Positions 14,670 to 22,542 of a stretch of 38,202 bases of DNA are shown here, one piece after another. A model generated the notes under the pieces. The model was not told the DNA's origin, did no database searches, and worked only from the letters and a program-made list of their open reading frames with translations. A program made the position numbers and the translations under genes. Numbering within the stretch: position 1 is the stretch's first letter; every line of letters begins with the position of its first letter. Source of the stretch: Clostridia bacterium (GTDB lineage: Bacteria > Bacillota > Clostridia > UMGS1810); NCBI GenBank assembly GCA_016293435.1, contig JAEDEG010000015.1:1-38202 (forward strand). The letters are read 5' to 3'.

Positions 14670-15458
14670 ATGACAGTCAGAATAGAAAGCAGCTCCAATT
14701 CAATATATAAGCATGTCAAAAAGCTTCAGACAAAAAGCGGACGCAACAAAAGCTCTCAGTATCTTGCAGAGGGGCAGCGCAGTGTGTCAGATGCTTTGCG
14801 TCACGGAGCCGATATAGAATATATAATAATTTGTGAAGATGCAAAGCTCTCCCTTGACCCTTCGGGGCTTAAGGTTTATGAAATGAGCCGCAGACTTTTT
14901 GACAGTCTAAAGCTTACGGTAAACTCTCAGGGCATTATCGCGGTTATAAATTATGAACTTCCCGATGCTTCACAGCTTGACTTTTCAAAGGCGCGCACAG
15001 TTGTATATCTCGACTGCGTGACCGATCCGGGCAACATGGGCACAATTATTCGTTCGTGTGATGCACTGGGGGCAGACGCCATTTTGCTGTCAAAGGGATG
15101 CGTTGATATTTTTAACCCCAAGGTTGTGAGGTCTACAATGGCAAGCCTATTTAATGTACCTATTTTTGAAGAAACTTCACCTGAGGAGACCTTTGGGGCA
15201 CTCAGAGCACACGGATTTGACATTATAGGCACCTTTCCCACCGATGCCACAGCCTGCCACGAGCTTGACTACAGCGGTAAGACGGTAATTGTGATGGGTA
15301 ACGAAGCAAACGGAATAAGCGGCGAAATAGCTGCCATGTGCACTAAGCGTGCTGCAATACCTATGACGGGCAGGGCAGAGTCACTGAATGTGGCAACGGC
15401 TCTCACGGTTATGCTTTACGAGATTATGCGCAGCCGCCTGACGGCTGATTCGAGATAA
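14670..15458 (+). CDS. TrmH/SpoU-family RNA 2'-O-methyltransferase
   Basis: SAM-dependent RNA ribose methyltransferase of 262 residues with a trefoil-knot SPOUT fold. The N-terminal substrate-binding domain (about 5-95) contains YLAEGQRSVSDAL. The catalytic domain has the three SpoU motifs: DPGNMGTIIRSCDALGAD (near 118), VIVMGNEANGIS (near 208) and IPMTGRAESLNVATALTVML (near 230). Length and motifs fit the 23S rRNA methylases of the RlmB/YsgA group. The exact rRNA site cannot be read from the sequence. cdaA begins 20 bases after the stop. Confidence 0.92.
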   Translation: MTVRIESSSNSIYKHVKKLQTKSGRNKSSQYLAEGQRSVSDALRHGADIEYIIICEDAKLSLDPSGLKVYEMSRRLFDSLKLTVNSQGIIAVINYELPDASQLDFSKARTVVYLDCVTDPGNMGTIIRSCDALGADAILLSKGCVDIFNPKVVRSTMASLFNVPIFEETSPEETFGALRAHGFDIIGTFPTDATACHELDYSGKTVIVMGNEANGISGEIAAMCTKRAAIPMTGRAESLNVATALTVMLYEIMRSRLTADSR

Positions 15459-15478
15459 AATAATTGAGGTGATATACG

Positions 15479-16321
15479 TTGGGTGATTTTTTTTATGTAT
15501 TGTTTAACAATCTCAAAATACTTCGTATACGAGATTTTATTGACGTGGCAATTGTTGCCTATGTTATATATAAGGGCATAAAGCTCATAAAAGAAACAAG
15601 GGCTTCAAAGCTTATAAAGGGTATTTTACTTCTTGTGACTTTTATGTATATTTCAAATGTACTTCAGTTAAATGCTGTAAACTTTATTTTGGAAAATACC
15701 ATTCAGATTGGTCTTATTGCCATACTTATAGTTTTTCAGCCTGAGCTCAGACGTGCTCTCGAAAAGGTGGGCACTACCTCTTTTTTGAAGCTTATAAAGA
15801 CTACTGAAGAAGAAAACGACATCGGCGCGGTGTGCTCAGCCGTTGCAAAGCTTGCCAAATCCAAAACCGGTGCCCTCATTATTATAGAGCGGAGCACAAA
15901 GCTCGGCGATATTATGGCAAGCGGCACTCCCATCGATTCCCAAATCACAGAGGCACTTTTGGTCAATCTTTTTGTTCCCAACACTCCTCTTCACGACGGT
16001 GCTGTTGTAATAGGCGACAACCGTATCAAGGCTGCGGCATGCTTTTTGCCTCTCACCGAGAAAAACAGCTTTTCAAAGGAGCTCGGCACTCGCCACAGAG
16101 CGGCTATCGGTGTGTCGGAGGTTGCCGACTGTATTTCGATTGTTGTTTCGGAGGAGACCGGCACAATTTCGATGGCGATGAACGGCAGCATAAGGAGGGA
16201 CTATACCCCCACAACTCTCAAGCGTGAGATAAACGAAATTCTTGAAAGTGACAAGCCCTCCGATAACCTCAAGAAAATAAAGAAGGAAAATATATTCGGC
16301 AGGTCGGTGAAGAAAAAATGA
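15479..16321 (+). CDS. cdaA: Diadenylate cyclase CdaA
   Basis: Membrane-bound enzyme that condenses two ATP into c-di-AMP, the second messenger for potassium, osmotic and cell-wall homeostasis in Firmicutes. The 280-residue protein has about three N-terminal transmembrane helices (about 15-85) and a DAC domain (about 95-245). Both catalytic motifs are intact: HDGAVVIGDNRI (DGA near residue 173) and GTRHRAAIG (RHR near 204). TTG 15479 is used, with GAGGTGAT 6-13 bases upstream. The stop overlaps the cdaR start by four bases. The cdaA-cdaR-glmM order is the standard Firmicutes arrangement, but here the third gene is abnormal. Confidence 0.96.
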   Translation: MGDFFYVLFNNLKILRIRDFIDVAIVAYVIYKGIKLIKETRASKLIKGILLLVTFMYISNVLQLNAVNFILENTIQIGLIAILIVFQPELRRALEKVGTTSFLKLIKTTEEENDIGAVCSAVAKLAKSKTGALIIIERSTKLGDIMASGTPIDSQITEALLVNLFVPNTPLHDGAVVIGDNRIKAAACFLPLTEKNSFSKELGTRHRAAIGVSEVADCISIVVSEETGTISMAMNGSIRRDYTPTTLKREINEILESDKPSDNLKKIKKENIFGRSVKKK

Positions 16322-17340
16322 AAAACTTTTTTAGATCAAATATGTTTTATGCAATTCTCTCTGTAATAATTGCCATACTGCTCTGGGTATATGTAGTATA
16401 TGATGTGCGTCCAACCTATGAAATGACAATAGAGGATGTTCCGGTTGTGTGCACCAATGTCAGTGAGCTATTTGACTCAGGCAGTATAGCAATTGTCGGA
16501 AACAATGATCACATTTTGACAGAGGGGATCACGGTTGATGTGAAAATCAAAGGTAAGAGAAGCACTGTTTCTACCATAAGACCCACCGATATATCCTGCA
16601 CACTTGATTTTATAACCGTAAATAAAGAAGGCTCGTACAACCTAAAGCCGAACGTTGAGATTGACCGCAGCGGAGTAGAGATTGTCAGCTTCTCCAAAGC
16701 TAACATAAAGTTTAAGGTAGAGACTATAGAGCAAAAGGATATCGAAATACAGCTCAAAACAACCGGTTCACTTCCGTCGGGCTATGATATTGAAAATCAG
16801 GAATGTAAAAACACCATCGTAAAGATTACCGGGCCAAAATCCACAATCAGCGCAATAGCGAGTGCTCAGGTGGTGCTCGACTACAGCTCTCTCAATGTAT
16901 ACGATACCGAAAAAAGTCTTGAGATAGTATTTTTTGATGAGAACGGCCGTGTTGCAGAGGACTCGGGCATAAACAAGAGCGTAGGCTATGCCAAGGTTAC
17001 CTTTAGGCTTAGTACCACAAAGGTTGTTAGAGTAAAGCTTATGCCGAGATACAAAGACGATGTCCGCAAAAACGAATCGGGCCGGACCGTTATTCTCACA
17101 CCGCAGTATAAAGGAGCTTCTTATGAAGACGGTGTTGAGCTTGAGGTTAAGCTAAAGGGTACGGCAGCCGCTCTCGAAAAGTATGAGAATGACACATGCA
17201 CCGTATATACAACTCCCATAGACGTGCAGCATATATATACGGATAAGATAATTGCAGACGTGAAGGCGGCACCGTTGTCGAGTGATGTTGATTATGTTGA
17301 GGCTCCGATTATTGAGGTTAAGGCAGCTGTAAAGGAATAG
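16318..17340 (+). CDS. cdaR: CdaA regulatory protein CdaR (YbbR domains)
   Basis: Extracytoplasmic regulator of the c-di-AMP cyclase; 340 residues. One N-terminal transmembrane helix (about 8-28, YAILSVIIAILLWVYVVY) anchors about three YbbR-type beta domains. Repeated units are visible around YEMTIEDVPVV, the segment IEIQLKTTGSLPSGYDI followed by VKITGPKSTI, and YEDGVELEVKLKGTAAALEKY. ATG 16318 overlaps the cdaA stop. CdaR is known to bind CdaA in the membrane and alter its activity. A 60-base gap precedes the GlmM-like gene. Confidence 0.94.
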   Translation: MKNFFRSNMFYAILSVIIAILLWVYVVYDVRPTYEMTIEDVPVVCTNVSELFDSGSIAIVGNNDHILTEGITVDVKIKGKRSTVSTIRPTDISCTLDFITVNKEGSYNLKPNVEIDRSGVEIVSFSKANIKFKVETIEQKDIEIQLKTTGSLPSGYDIENQECKNTIVKITGPKSTISAIASAQVVLDYSSLNVYDTEKSLEIVFFDENGRVAEDSGINKSVGYAKVTFRLSTTKVVRVKLMPRYKDDVRKNESGRTVILTPQYKGASYEDGVELEVKLKGTAAALEKYENDTCTVYTTPIDVQHIYTDKIIADVKAAPLSSDVDYVEAPIIEVKAAVKE

Positions 17341-17400
17341 CCGAAGTCATTTTTTGATGTTGGCTGTTTTAGCCCACCTTTTTGAAAGGAATGATAATAT

Positions 17401-18327
17401 ATGACAGGATTATACAAAAATTGCGGTATTACCGGAAAAGCCAACTTTGAAATTTCGTCACAGCTTGCATATGCATACGGTCAGGCGTGCGGTCTTTTGC
17501 TTAAAGATAAATCAGACCAAGCGGTAAGAGTTCTTATTGCAAAAGACACCAGAGCCTCGGGCGATATGATAAGCTCAGCTGTTGCGGCGGGATTTTGCTC
17601 GGTAGGGGTTAGTGTTGTCTCAATCGGCATCATACCCGCTCCCGCACTTTCGTATTTGATAAAAAAATATAAGATGAACGGCGGCGCGATGATAGGCGTA
17701 CCAAAGCTCACTGCCGAATACAGCGGCATCTGTTTTTTCGATTCGGAGGGAAAGAAATTTGATTCCGATTTGTCATCAGAGCTCAACCGTTATATTGAAT
17801 CGACAAACACCTGCTCCGTGCTTGCCGATGCCAAAAGCATAGGGCGCATCACTTCTGCTCACACCGGTCTCAGAGATTACGTTGACTATGTAAAATCCAT
17901 TGCAGACTGCAGATTCAGAGGAATAAAGCTTGCCATAGACTGTGCCAACGGTGCAGCCTGCGAAAGTGCAAAGCTTGTGTTCAAAGAGCTTGGGGCAGAT
18001 GTTGAGATGATGCACAACCACCCCGACGGCTTTAATATTAACGAAAACTGCGGCTGCCGGAAGCTTGGTTCAATTCAAAGCTTTGTTCCGTCGCACGGCT
18101 GCGATCTCGGCATAGCCTTCGACGGTGCAGGCACCGATTTTGCCGCTGTTGACGAAAAAGGTCACACCATAGACGCTCGGTCAATAGAGAGACTTTGCAG
18201 CTGTGAAGCGAGCGATTTTAGCAAAAACAATTCTACGGGTGATGCCATTGCAGAGGCTCTTTTGCTTGTGAGGGCGCTTTGCATGAGTGACAAGCCCATG
18301 TCTGAGCTTACAAAAACCGAGGAATAA
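17401..18327 (+). CDS. GlmM-like pseudoenzyme lacking catalytic motifs
   Basis: The protein is clearly derived from phosphoglucosamine mutase: a GlmM-like N-terminus (TGLYKNCGITGKAN, LIAKDTRASGDMISSAVAAG) and domain 2 (LAIDCANGAACESAKLVFKE). Yet every catalytic signature is altered or missing. The phosphoserine loop, normally (S/T)ASHNP, is IGVPKLTAEYSG (near residue 98), with no serine there. The metal loop, normally DGDADR, is FDGAGTDFAAVDEKG (near 240). Most of domain 3, including GEXSG, and the whole phosphate-binding domain 4 are deleted: the sequence jumps from IERLCSC to STGDAIAEALLLVRALCMSD and ends at residue 308 instead of about 450. The frame is open and has a good ribosome-binding site (AAAGGA), so it looks maintained. 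GlmM is known to bind and inhibit CdaA; I infer this may be a dedicated regulator. A decaying gene is the alternative. Confidence 0.88.
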   Translation: MTGLYKNCGITGKANFEISSQLAYAYGQACGLLLKDKSDQAVRVLIAKDTRASGDMISSAVAAGFCSVGVSVVSIGIIPAPALSYLIKKYKMNGGAMIGVPKLTAEYSGICFFDSEGKKFDSDLSSELNRYIESTNTCSVLADAKSIGRITSAHTGLRDYVDYVKSIADCRFRGIKLAIDCANGAACESAKLVFKELGADVEMMHNHPDGFNINENCGCRKLGSIQSFVPSHGCDLGIAFDGAGTDFAAVDEKGHTIDARSIERLCSCEASDFSKNNSTGDAIAEALLLVRALCMSDKPMSELTKTEE

Positions 18328-18331
18328 TTCA

Positions 18332-18973
18332 ATGACAAAAAAACAAATGATAGAAGAAATACAAAAAATATTTTCAAAAGCTTATGCCGATGCAAAATGC
18401 TCTCTCGATTTTACCACTGCGCATGAGCTTTTGGTGGCAGTTCAGCTTTCGGCTCAGTGTACAGATGCCAGAGTAAACCTTGTAACTCCCGAGCTTTTTG
18501 CCAAATACAAATCGGTATACGAATTTGCCGCCGCCGATGAGGGGGAGCTCTGTGCAATTATACGTCCCTGCGGATTTTACAAAACCAAAGGCAAAAATAT
18601 AATAGCGTCTTCGGCTTTAATATGCTCACGCTTTGGCGGCAGGGTTCCCGACACTATGGAGGATCTGCTCTCTTTGCCGGGGGTTGGCAGAAAAACGGCA
18701 AATCTTATTTTGGGCGATGTCTACGGCAAGCCCGGACTTGTTATAGATACCCATGCAATACGTCTTACCAACCGCATCGGTCTTGTTGCCGAAAAGGATC
18801 CGGTCAAAATCGAATTTGCTCTGAAAAAAATAGTTCCGCCCACGTATCAGACCGAATTTTGCCATCAGCTTGTATACCACGGCAGAGCGGTGTGCAATGC
18901 GGCAAAGCCGTCGTGCTCATCATGTCCTATTGCACATATATGTAAAAAGAAAAACGTTAAAAAATTTGTTTAA
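18332..18973 (+). CDS. nth: Endonuclease III
   Basis: DNA N-glycosylase/AP lyase of base-excision repair that removes oxidised pyrimidines; 213 residues, the usual length. The helix-hairpin-helix LPGVGRKTANLILGD (catalytic Lys in GRKTA) and the catalytic aspartate in VIDTHAIRLTNR are intact. The C-terminal iron-sulfur motif C-X6-C-X2-C-X5-C (AVCNAAKPSCSSCPIAHIC) would hold a [4Fe-4S] cluster. ATG 18332 follows CGAGGAAT and lies 5 bases after the GlmM-like stop; earlier in-frame starts overlap that gene and lack a site. The stop codon TAA is made of target TA plus the first A of a MITE; without the element the stop would be TAG at the same place, so the protein is unchanged. Confidence 0.95.
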   Translation: MTKKQMIEEIQKIFSKAYADAKCSLDFTTAHELLVAVQLSAQCTDARVNLVTPELFAKYKSVYEFAAADEGELCAIIRPCGFYKTKGKNIIASSALICSRFGGRVPDTMEDLLSLPGVGRKTANLILGDVYGKPGLVIDTHAIRLTNRIGLVAEKDPVKIEFALKKIVPPTYQTEFCHQLVYHGRAVCNAAKPSCSSCPIAHICKKKNVKKFV

Positions 18974-19246
18974 GCAGGTGCATCGGTATTCGAACCCGTT
19001 TTAGGTTGTGGATTTTCACGCCACTGCTTCGTTAAAATGCTCGCAAATACGTCAGTATTAGCTGCGCTTTTGCCTCACATTGACGCAAAAATCCGCAGCC
19101 GAAAATTCTACGAACCTAAATCAAGATAAAATTGTTGTTATTCAAGGCGGAAGGTCGCAGGAATCCTGACGGATTTCAAGACCGACAACGAAGAAGAACG
19201 GCTATTTTACTTGATTTAGGCGGGTTCGGATACTGACGCACCTGCT
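18973..19246 (+). mobile_element. 274-bp MITE, copy C, IS630/mariner type
   Basis: Second complete element in the same orientation as copy B and of identical length, flanked by TA (18971-18972 and 19247-19248). The roughly 180-bp interior is identical to copy B; the 8 differences fall in the outer 60 bases on the left and the last 16 on the right. It sits between nth and the M24 peptidase gene. Excising it places a TAG stop for nth and the AGGAAGG ribosome-binding site of the next gene directly together, so the two genes were tightly linked before insertion. Confidence 0.93.
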
Positions 19247-19264
19247 TAGGAAGGTGAATACAAA

Positions 19265-20305
19265 TTGAACAAAAGAATACAAAAGCTTTTAGCTCACGTA
19301 TACAAAAGCAGTATAGACAACGTAATTATTACCGACCCCAAAAATATGTACTATTTCAGCGGATTTTACAACGGCGAAGGATATATAATTGCCGGTAAAG
19401 ACGGCTTTAGACTATATACCGATTCCCGCTACAGCGAATATGCCGCAGCTGTGTGCGAGGGCTTTGAGATATACGATACAGCATCTGACCAAAGCTCCGT
19501 TTCCAAAGACGCTGTCATGGGCTTTGAAGACAAAACGATTTCATATCGTCAGTATTGCGATTTAGAAAAGAAATTCAAAAACCTTGTTCCTCTCGGTGAT
19601 GCAATATCAATGCAGCGCTCCGTAAAGGATGAATCAGAGATTGCTTCAATCAAAAAAGCGGTAGCTATAGCAGATGCGGCATTTGAACACATATGCGGAT
19701 ATATAAAGCTTGGCATGACCGAAAAAGAAATAGCCGCTGAGCTCGATTGCTTTATGAAAAAAAGCGGCGCAGAGGGACCTTCGTTTCCGACTATTGTGGC
19801 AGCCGGCGAAAGAGGAAGCCTGCCCCATGCCATTGCCACAGAGCGCACTGTAAAAAACGGTGATATGATTGTTATGGATTTTGGCTGTGTTTTAGACGGA
19901 TATTGCAGTGATATGACAAGAACGGTGGCAGCAGGAAAGATATCCCTTGAGCAAAAAGCTGTATATGATACTGTGCTTTCGGCTCAGCTTGCCGCCATAG
20001 ACAAAATCAGAGCCGGTGTGATTGCCTCGGAGGCAGACTGCACCGCGCGCACTGTTATAAACAAAAGCTACAGCGGCCGGTTTGGACACTCCCTCGGTCA
20101 CGGTGTGGGTCTCGATATTCACGAATCGCCCAATCTTTCGCCCAAAAACAATGCACCCCTTTTAAGCGGTAATGTTGTTACCGTAGAACCCGGCATATAT
20201 ATACCCGGTTTTTGCGGGGTAAGAATTGAGGATATTGTTGTTGTGGGCGAAAACGGATGCGAAATTCTGACCAAATCTCCCAAGGAGCTTACCTGTGTCG
20301 GATAA
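19265..20305 (+). CDS. M24-family aminopeptidase (Xaa-Pro type)
   Basis: Cytoplasmic metallopeptidase of 346 residues. The N-terminal creatinase-like domain (about 1-125) contains VIITDPKNMYYFSGF and LYTDSRYSEYA. The C-terminal pita-bread domain carries the dinuclear metal ligands: two aspartates in MDFGCVLDGYCSDMTRT (near 205), the histidine in GHSLGHGVGLDIHE (near 280) and glutamates in VTVEPGIYIPG and GVRIEDIVVV. This layout fits Xaa-Pro aminopeptidases and prolidases. The start is TTG 19265 with AGGAAGGTG at 19248-19256. The AGG of this site abuts the MITE's right-hand TA. The efp gene follows, as is common in Firmicutes. Confidence 0.93.
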   Translation: MNKRIQKLLAHVYKSSIDNVIITDPKNMYYFSGFYNGEGYIIAGKDGFRLYTDSRYSEYAAAVCEGFEIYDTASDQSSVSKDAVMGFEDKTISYRQYCDLEKKFKNLVPLGDAISMQRSVKDESEIASIKKAVAIADAAFEHICGYIKLGMTEKEIAAELDCFMKKSGAEGPSFPTIVAAGERGSLPHAIATERTVKNGDMIVMDFGCVLDGYCSDMTRTVAAGKISLEQKAVYDTVLSAQLAAIDKIRAGVIASEADCTARTVINKSYSGRFGHSLGHGVGLDIHESPNLSPKNNAPLLSGNVVTVEPGIYIPGFCGVRIEDIVVVGENGCEILTKSPKELTCVG

Positions 20306-20378
20306 GTCTATCTAATCGTTATATTGCACAAAATTGTGTATAAAACATCAATAAATGGGATAATTTGCAAAAAAGTTC

Positions 20379-20407
20379 TTGCAATATTGAGCATTCTGGG
20401 TTATAAT
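20379..20407 (+). promoter_or_regulatory. Sigma-A promoter of efp
   Basis: TTGCAA (20379-20384) and TATAAT (20402-20407) with 17-base spacing, 36 bases before the efp start codon. Confidence 0.8.
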
Positions 20408-20443
20408 AAAAGCGTATACGAATTAAATTTTGGAGGTATAATT

Positions 20444-21001
20444 ATGATATCAGCAGGTGAATTCAGAAACGGTGTAACCTTTGAGCTGGACGGCAACGTA
20501 TTTCAGATTGTAGAATTCCAGCACGTTAAACCGGGAAAGGGCGCCGCTTTTGTAAGAACAAAATTAAAAAATGTTATAACCGGCGGTGTAGTTGAAAAAA
20601 CTTTCAGACCTACAGAAAAGATGCCCAAGGCTCACATAGAAAGAAAGGATTATGAATATCTTTACAATGACGGAGATCTCTACTACTTCATGGATCAGGA
20701 AAGCTATGAGCAGATGCCTCTCAATGCAGATCAGCTCGGCGATTCTCTCAAGTTTGTAAAAGAAAACATGGTAGTTAAGGTTCTTTCCTACAAGGGCAGT
20801 GTTTTCGGTGTTGAGCCTCCCACGTTTGTAGAGCTTGAGGTTACCGATACAGAGCCGGGCTTTAAGGGCGATACATCAACCGGTGCTACCAAGCCCGCAA
20901 CACTTGAAACCGGAGCAACAATTATGGTTCCCCTCTTTGTTGATCAGGGCGATGTTATCAGAGTGGACACCAGAACCGGTGAATACATGGAGAGAGTATA
21001 A
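20444..21001 (+). CDS. efp: Elongation factor P
   Basis: Translation factor that relieves ribosome stalling at polyproline stretches; 185 residues, the usual length. The KOW-like domain I has MISAGEFRNGVTFELDGNVF and the loop HVKPGKGAAFVRTKLKN, whose tip lysine contacts the peptidyl-transferase centre. Domain II and the OB-fold domain III end with GDVIRVDTRTGEYMERV. A longer frame to 20324 passes through the promoter; ATG 20444 has GGAGG 7-11 bases upstream and matches the family start. The CD1247-like gene follows after 58 bases. Confidence 0.97.
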   Translation: MISAGEFRNGVTFELDGNVFQIVEFQHVKPGKGAAFVRTKLKNVITGGVVEKTFRPTEKMPKAHIERKDYEYLYNDGDLYYFMDQESYEQMPLNADQLGDSLKFVKENMVVKVLSYKGSVFGVEPPTFVELEVTDTEPGFKGDTSTGATKPATLETGATIMVPLFVDQGDVIRVDTRTGEYMERV

Positions 21002-21059
21002 TATACAAGGCTCCAAATTAAAGTGATTCAATTCACACGAAAGGATAGGTTAACCTATA

Positions 21060-21470
21060 ATGGAGAATATTTCAAATCAGCTTTCTTATCTCAAGGGTCT
21101 TGTTGACGGCATCAAGGTAGATCCCGAGTCTGACTATGGCAGAATTTTTGAGGGTATTATCAATGTCCTCGACGAAATCAACAATTCCGTTGATGATATT
21201 TTGGAATCTCAGGACGAGCTCGCAGAGCAAATAGATCTCATTGACGAGGATCTTTCTGTTATCGAAGAAGAGCTTTCCGATGATGATTTTGATGATGACC
21301 TAAACGATCTTGAATATTATGAAATAGATTGTCCCAATTGCGGTGTCAGCGTTTGTCTCGATGAAGATTTTTTTGATACAGACAAGCCTGTTGTATGCCC
21401 CGAGTGCGGACAAGAATTTGATATTGACTTAGATGTTGATGAAGATGAAGACGAAGAATCGGAGTTTTAA
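21060..21470 (+). CDS. CD1247-like acidic protein with zinc ribbon
   Basis: Small, extremely acidic cytoplasmic protein of 136 residues. The N-terminal helical part (about 1-75) has SYLKGLVDGIKVDPES, typical of CD1247-type proteins, followed by a coiled-coil-prone stretch of Glu/Asp/Leu. A zinc ribbon comes next, with CPNCGVSVCLDEDF and VCPECGQEFDIDLDVDEDED. The position directly behind efp is shared by many Clostridia, as I recall, which suggests a translation-related role, but the function is unknown. The ATG lies behind GAAAGGATAGG. A perfect terminator hairpin follows. Confidence 0.85.
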   Translation: MENISNQLSYLKGLVDGIKVDPESDYGRIFEGIINVLDEINNSVDDILESQDELAEQIDLIDEDLSVIEEELSDDDFDDDLNDLEYYEIDCPNCGVSVCLDEDFFDTDKPVVCPECGQEFDIDLDVDEDEDEESEF

Positions 21471-21482
21471 TTAAGTAAGCAG

Positions 21483-21522
21483 TGGGCTGCAGCTTTTGCT
21501 GCAGCCCATATGAATTTTTATA
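21483..21522 (+). terminator. Terminator hairpin after the CD1247-like gene
   Basis: A perfect 10-bp stem TGGGCTGCAG/CTGCAGCCCA (21483-21492 with 21499-21508), 6-base loop, followed by TATGAATTTTTAT. The T-run is a few bases away from the stem, so efficiency may be partial. Confidence 0.75.
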
Positions 21523-21535
21523 CGGAGCTTTACAT

Positions 21536-22408
21536 ATGAACGAGAAAAGAAAATCAGAGCTGTATGTTATCATCGCTGCAGTGCTCTGGGGATTTATCGG
21601 AGTGAGCGTTACCGCTCTCGTCCGGGCGGGCATATCTCGGATTGCCGTTGGGTTTGTGCGTGCATTTATTGCCTTTGTATCATTGGCAATATATCTCTTT
21701 TTTACAGACAAAAGCGCATTCAAAATACGTCTTAAAGACGCATGGTGCTTTTTCGGAACCGGCGTAGTCGGGCTTTTTATGTTTAATGTCTGCTATTTTA
21801 CAGCCATGAAAATGACCTCAATTGCGGTGGCGGCAGTTTTGCTCTATACTGCTCCGGGTTTTGTGATTGTGTTGTCCGCAATATTATTTAAAGAAAAAAT
21901 CACCTCAATAAAGGTGATTTCAATGTGTACCATGTTTGCCGGATGCATACTTGTATCTGGCATTTTTGAGGGCGGAGCATCTTTTGGTGTGAGCGGTATG
22001 CTGATTGGCATATGCTCAGGCGTTGGCTATGCACTCTACAGCATTTTTGGCAGATTTGCCCTTAATCGCGACTATAGCTCGGCAACCATCTCCCTTTATA
22101 CCTTCGCTTTTGCGGCGGCAGGGGGAGCTGTGCTGACAGATTTTTCGGCGCTTTTTGGTGCAATGAGCGGCAATGTTTTGCTGCATTCGCTCTTTGTCGG
22201 CGTTGTATGCTGTATGCTGCCTTATCTTTTTTATACCAAAGGTATGGAGAATATGGACAACGGCAAAGCATCGGTGCTTGCGATGGCAGAGCCTCTTGTT
22301 GCGGCAATTGTCAGTGTGTTTATAGACGGCATGCCTTCTGTATATGAAGTGTGCGGTATGGTGGTTATGTTTGGCGGTATTGCCTTTATGAGCCTTAAAA
22401 GAGAGTAA
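21536..22408 (+). CDS. EamA/DMT-family transporter
   Basis: Integral membrane transporter of 290 residues with about ten helices in two homologous EamA repeats (about 8-138 and 150-288). First-repeat features are VIIAAVLWGFIGVSVTALV and TAMKMTSIAVAAVLLYTAPG. The second repeat ends with DNGKASVLAMAEPLVAAIVS, the usual metabolite-exporter signature. ATG 21536 follows CGGAG; the frame extends upstream through the terminator hairpin, which is unlikely to be coding. Probably exports amino acids or related metabolites; the substrate is not readable. A TetR gene lies convergently downstream. Confidence 0.9.
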   Translation: MNEKRKSELYVIIAAVLWGFIGVSVTALVRAGISRIAVGFVRAFIAFVSLAIYLFFTDKSAFKIRLKDAWCFFGTGVVGLFMFNVCYFTAMKMTSIAVAAVLLYTAPGFVIVLSAILFKEKITSIKVISMCTMFAGCILVSGIFEGGASFGVSGMLIGICSGVGYALYSIFGRFALNRDYSSATISLYTFAFAAAGGAVLTDFSALFGAMSGNVLLHSLFVGVVCCMLPYLFYTKGMENMDNGKASVLAMAEPLVAAIVSVFIDGMPSVYEVCGMVVMFGGIAFMSLKRE

Positions 22409-22504
22409 TAATGTGATAATCGTATGCGCGGCAGTGCCACTTGAACCAATATACGCAGTGAACGCTTTTGCATGGCGATTGACAATCAGTGCAGCTGTAA
22501 TGAC

Positions 22505-22542
22505 AAACCGGGGCGGTGAAATATCACTGCCCCGGTTTTTGA
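22505..22542 (+). terminator. Strong terminator between the EamA and TetR genes
   Basis: A 15-bp stem with one mismatch, AAACCGGGGCGGTGA (22505-22519) with TCACTGCCCCGGTTT (22524-22538), and a 4-base loop, followed by TT on the plus strand. Its right arm encodes the last residues and stop of the minus-strand TetR gene, so gene end and terminator overlap. Confidence 0.85.
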
